From JAWLAT01 sp041395325 (lineage in GTDB: Bacteria > Pseudomonadota > Gammaproteobacteria > Xanthomonadales > SZUA-5), in assembly GCA_041395325.1 (NCBI GenBank), contig JAWLAT010000005.1, forward strand, positions 1-64,000: a stretch of 64,000 nucleotides of DNA. The letters run 5' to 3'. The translations under genes were made by a program, and so were the position numbers. The notes below the pieces were generated by a model. The model was not told the DNA's origin. It searched no databases and saw nothing but the letters and a program-made list of their open reading frames with translations. Shown piece by piece: positions 62,134 through 64,000 of this stretch; position 1 is the stretch's first letter, and each line of letters starts with the position of its first letter.

Positions 62134-64000
62134 TCACAGCTCGAAGTCGTAGACGAAGCGCAGGCCGATTTCGCGTGGGCGGAGCACATCCTGGTAGTAG
62201 CGGCGCACGGTCACCGGATCGCCGTTCTCGTCGCTGACCGTCTGGATGAACGCTCGGCTGGAGCGCACACCCGTGACCGCGTACTTGTCCCAGATGTTCT
62301 CGGCGTACAGCTGCACGCTCCAGTTCAATCCACGCAGGCTGGCGGCAGCGTTGTGCACGCTGTAGCCGCCCAGACGCTCGCCGTCGGCCCGGTTGCCGGT
62401 GCGCGTGAGCACATCACCGATGGCCGACAGGCCATAGTTCAGGCGCAGATCCAGGCCATCGAACACCGTCGTGTCGTAGGTCAGGTACAAATTGCCCTGC
62501 CACTCCGGCGAACCGGGCAGCCGATCCCCCGCCAATCCGTCGACGTCGATGCGCGGCGAAAAGCCCGGGCCACTGATCGTGTTCAGCAACGCTGGTGCGT
62601 CCTCGCTCAGCTCGGCCTGGGTGTAGGCAACCGAACCGCGCAGACTGAAATTGCTGCTCAGCAGCGCGTCGAAGGACAGCTCCACGCCGCGGCTCTCGGC
62701 ACCCTTGCCGTTCTTGGTAATCGGCAGCGCCGCGTTCTCGGTGGTACCCGCCAACTGCGGGTCTTCCCAGTCGATGAAGTAGACCGCGCCATTGACGGTC
62801 AGGCGGCGATCAAACCATTGGCTGCGCAGGCCCAGCTCGAAGTTGGTGGTCTTGTCGGGAAAGAACTGCAACTCGTCCGGCAGACCGCAGGCGATCTGGT
62901 TGTCCGGCAACGGATCCGGACACGGCGCGACGCCGTTCGAATTGCCGATCCGATAGCCTTCGCTGATCGTGAAATAACCCAGCACATCCTCGCTGAAGCG
63001 ATAAGCCGTGTTGAACTTGAACAGGGAGCCGGAGTCGCTCTGCCCACCAGGCTGGAAGTCCAGCGTGATGTCGGTGGGACCGGCATCGCCGAAGATCGAG
63101 TTGAACAGCGGGAAGTCCACGGCGTCCTGCGTTTCGAGGTCGTACTTGTAGTAGCGCGCGCCCACCGTCACGGTCCAGCGATCAGTGAACTCGTAGCTGA
63201 GCTCACCATAGATGGCCTTCTCGGTCAGGTCAGTCTTGTTGACCGAGAAGTACTCCAGATTGTCCGGCCGGCTGCCGCCCAGAAATTCCGGGTAACCCGG
63301 CGTGAATTCACGGCTCTCCGCATTCACTTCCAGTTCGTTGTAGAAACCGCCGACGATCCAGCTCAACGGGCCCTCGCCGGTCGACACCAGTCGCAATTCC
63401 TGATTGAAGGTGTCGTCTTCCTGGTCCTCACGGGTGAAGGCCGAGAAGCTGGGGAAAGCCTCGTAGCTGTACTCCAGCGTGATCAGCAGGTCGGTCTGGT
63501 CACGCTGACCGTTCTCGTCGTAGCTGGAAACGCCGGTGGCGCTCGTCAGTTCGGCGAAACCCAGATCCGCAACGATTTCCAGGGCCAGCAACTCGTTGCG
63601 GCGATCACTGGGTTCCTCAAAACGATGCGCCGAAACATATTCACCGGTGCCAAAGGCCAGCGCGTGGTTCTGCGTGCGACCACCCACTTCCTGGTCCTGG
63701 AAGTAGTAGGTCAGATTGATATCGATGGCCTCGTTCGGCTGCAGTCGCAGACCCAGCCGGCCGGACAGCGTCTGCTGGAAGTCGGCGTCTTCGCGTCGGC
63801 GCAGATTGGCCGCCACATCGGCCGGATCGTTGAAGTTGGGTTCCGGATCGGACACGCCCGGATCCCGCACCAGATAGTCGTAGTCGATGAAACCGGGGTC
63901 ATCGAGGTAGTCGATGGTGGCGCGAAAGGCCAGTGTCTCGCTGATCGGCAAATTGGCGGTGAAGCCCGCGGTGTAGCCCAGGCTGCCGCTGTGCGCCAGA
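62134..64000 (-). CDS. TonB-dependent receptor (N-terminus outside window)
   Basis: The frame is open to base 64000, so only the last 621 residues or so are seen; the plug domain, TonB box and signal peptide are outside. The visible part is outer membrane beta-barrel: alternating strands such as TLSGRLGLRLQPNEAIDINLTYYFQDQEVGG, WTVTVGARYYKYDLETQDAV, GYFTISEGYRIGNSNGVAPC, TTNFELGLRSQWFDRRLTVNGAVYFIDWEDPQ and LYAENIWDKYAVTGV. The last strand reads LRFVYDFEL, not the usual final aromatic. The NPxx/YRFG-like patterns fit CirA/iron-siderophore or oligosaccharide receptors; the substrate cannot be told. No neighbour reveals a transport system in the window. Confidence 0.92.
   Translation of the reverse strand, partial: LAHSGSLGYTAGFTANLPISETLAFRATIDYLDDPGFIDYDYLVRDPGVSDPEPNFNDPADVAANLRRREDADFQQTLSGRLGLRLQPNEAIDINLTYYFQDQEVGGRTQNHALAFGTGEYVSAHRFEEPSDRRNELLALEIVADLGFAELTSATGVSSYDENGQRDQTDLLITLEYSYEAFPSFSAFTREDQEDDTFNQELRLVSTGEGPLSWIVGGFYNELEVNAESREFTPGYPEFLGGSRPDNLEYFSVNKTDLTEKAIYGELSYEFTDRWTVTVGARYYKYDLETQDAVDFPLFNSIFGDAGPTDITLDFQPGGQSDSGSLFKFNTAYRFSEDVLGYFTISEGYRIGNSNGVAPCPDPLPDNQIACGLPDELQFFPDKTTNFELGLRSQWFDRRLTVNGAVYFIDWEDPQLAGTTENAALPITKNGKGAESRGVELSFDALLSSNFSLRGSVAYTQAELSEDAPALLNTISGPGFSPRIDVDGLAGDRLPGSPEWQGNLYLTYDTTVFDGLDLRLNYGLSAIGDVLTRTGNRADGERLGGYSVHNAAASLRGLNWSVQLYAENIWDKYAVTGVRSSRAFIQTVSDENGDPVTVRRYYQDVLRPREIGLRFVYDFEL

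Overview
The window is GC-rich (roughly 65%) chromosomal DNA from a gammaproteobacterium. The best guess is the Xanthomonadales (Lysobacteraceae/Rhodanobacteraceae side). The reasons are the rng-yhdP-tldD order, the mltG-holB-pilZ arrangement beside the fab cluster, and a secreted protein with paired G-x-W-[FY]-x-P-x-x-x-G-[HW]-G carboxy-terminal modules. The placement is inferred from content; no rRNA or tRNA gene is visible to fix it. || 1-9.6 kb, core envelope and RNA genes. On the minus strand maf, rng, yhdP and tldD follow one another (tldD leaves the window at base 1). lpxC and a DUF502 membrane protein diverge on the plus strand. From about 5.5 to 8.15 kb, rng, maf and the first quarter of lpxC are all broken by many small frameshifts although their overall lengths are normal. 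This looks like a poor-quality stretch of sequence rather than real gene decay. || 9.7-34.5 kb, accessory region of mostly short units: a multi-pass acyltransferase, a beta-helix-repeat protein with an immunity-like front end, a secreted lipase-like hydrolase, a three-gene operon with an ATP-dependent DNA ligase and two unrecognised partners, small DinB/DUF1330/DUF4287 proteins, a beta-helix protein paired with a serine-hydrolase lipoprotein, a RhiA-like protein, a membrane histidine kinase overlapping a lone receiver, OsmC, FolE2, a very large BNR-propeller exoprotein paired with a LolA-like protein, and a von Willebrand A lipoprotein. || 34.4-43.6 kb, core: glycosyltransferase and zinc-finger protein, then the lepA-lepB-DUF4845-rnc-era-recO operon and the rpoE-rseA-rseB envelope-stress operon, with a good sigma-E-type autoregulatory promoter. 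|| 43.6-57 kb, a long minus-strand run: YcxB-like, YceD (DUF177), rpmF, fabH, fabD, fabG, acpP, fabF, pabB, pabC, mltG, holB, pilZ, a stand-alone Ycf46 N-like domain and a GGDEF/EAL protein. Most junctions overlap by 1-16 bases. It joins ribosome, fatty-acid and folate synthesis, peptidoglycan, replication, and pilus/c-di-GMP functions. || 57-64 kb: a secreted propeller/dihaem-cytochrome fusion, a patatin-like phospholipase and the barrel of a TonB-dependent receptor running off the right edge. || Two dispersed intergenic repeat families stand out: heptamer arrays of the form TNNGCCC at seven places, often as inverted pairs, and a palindromic element with 20-base arms that has a second half-copy 12 kb away. 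The most promising undescribed system is the ligase operon at 14.0-16.8 kb.
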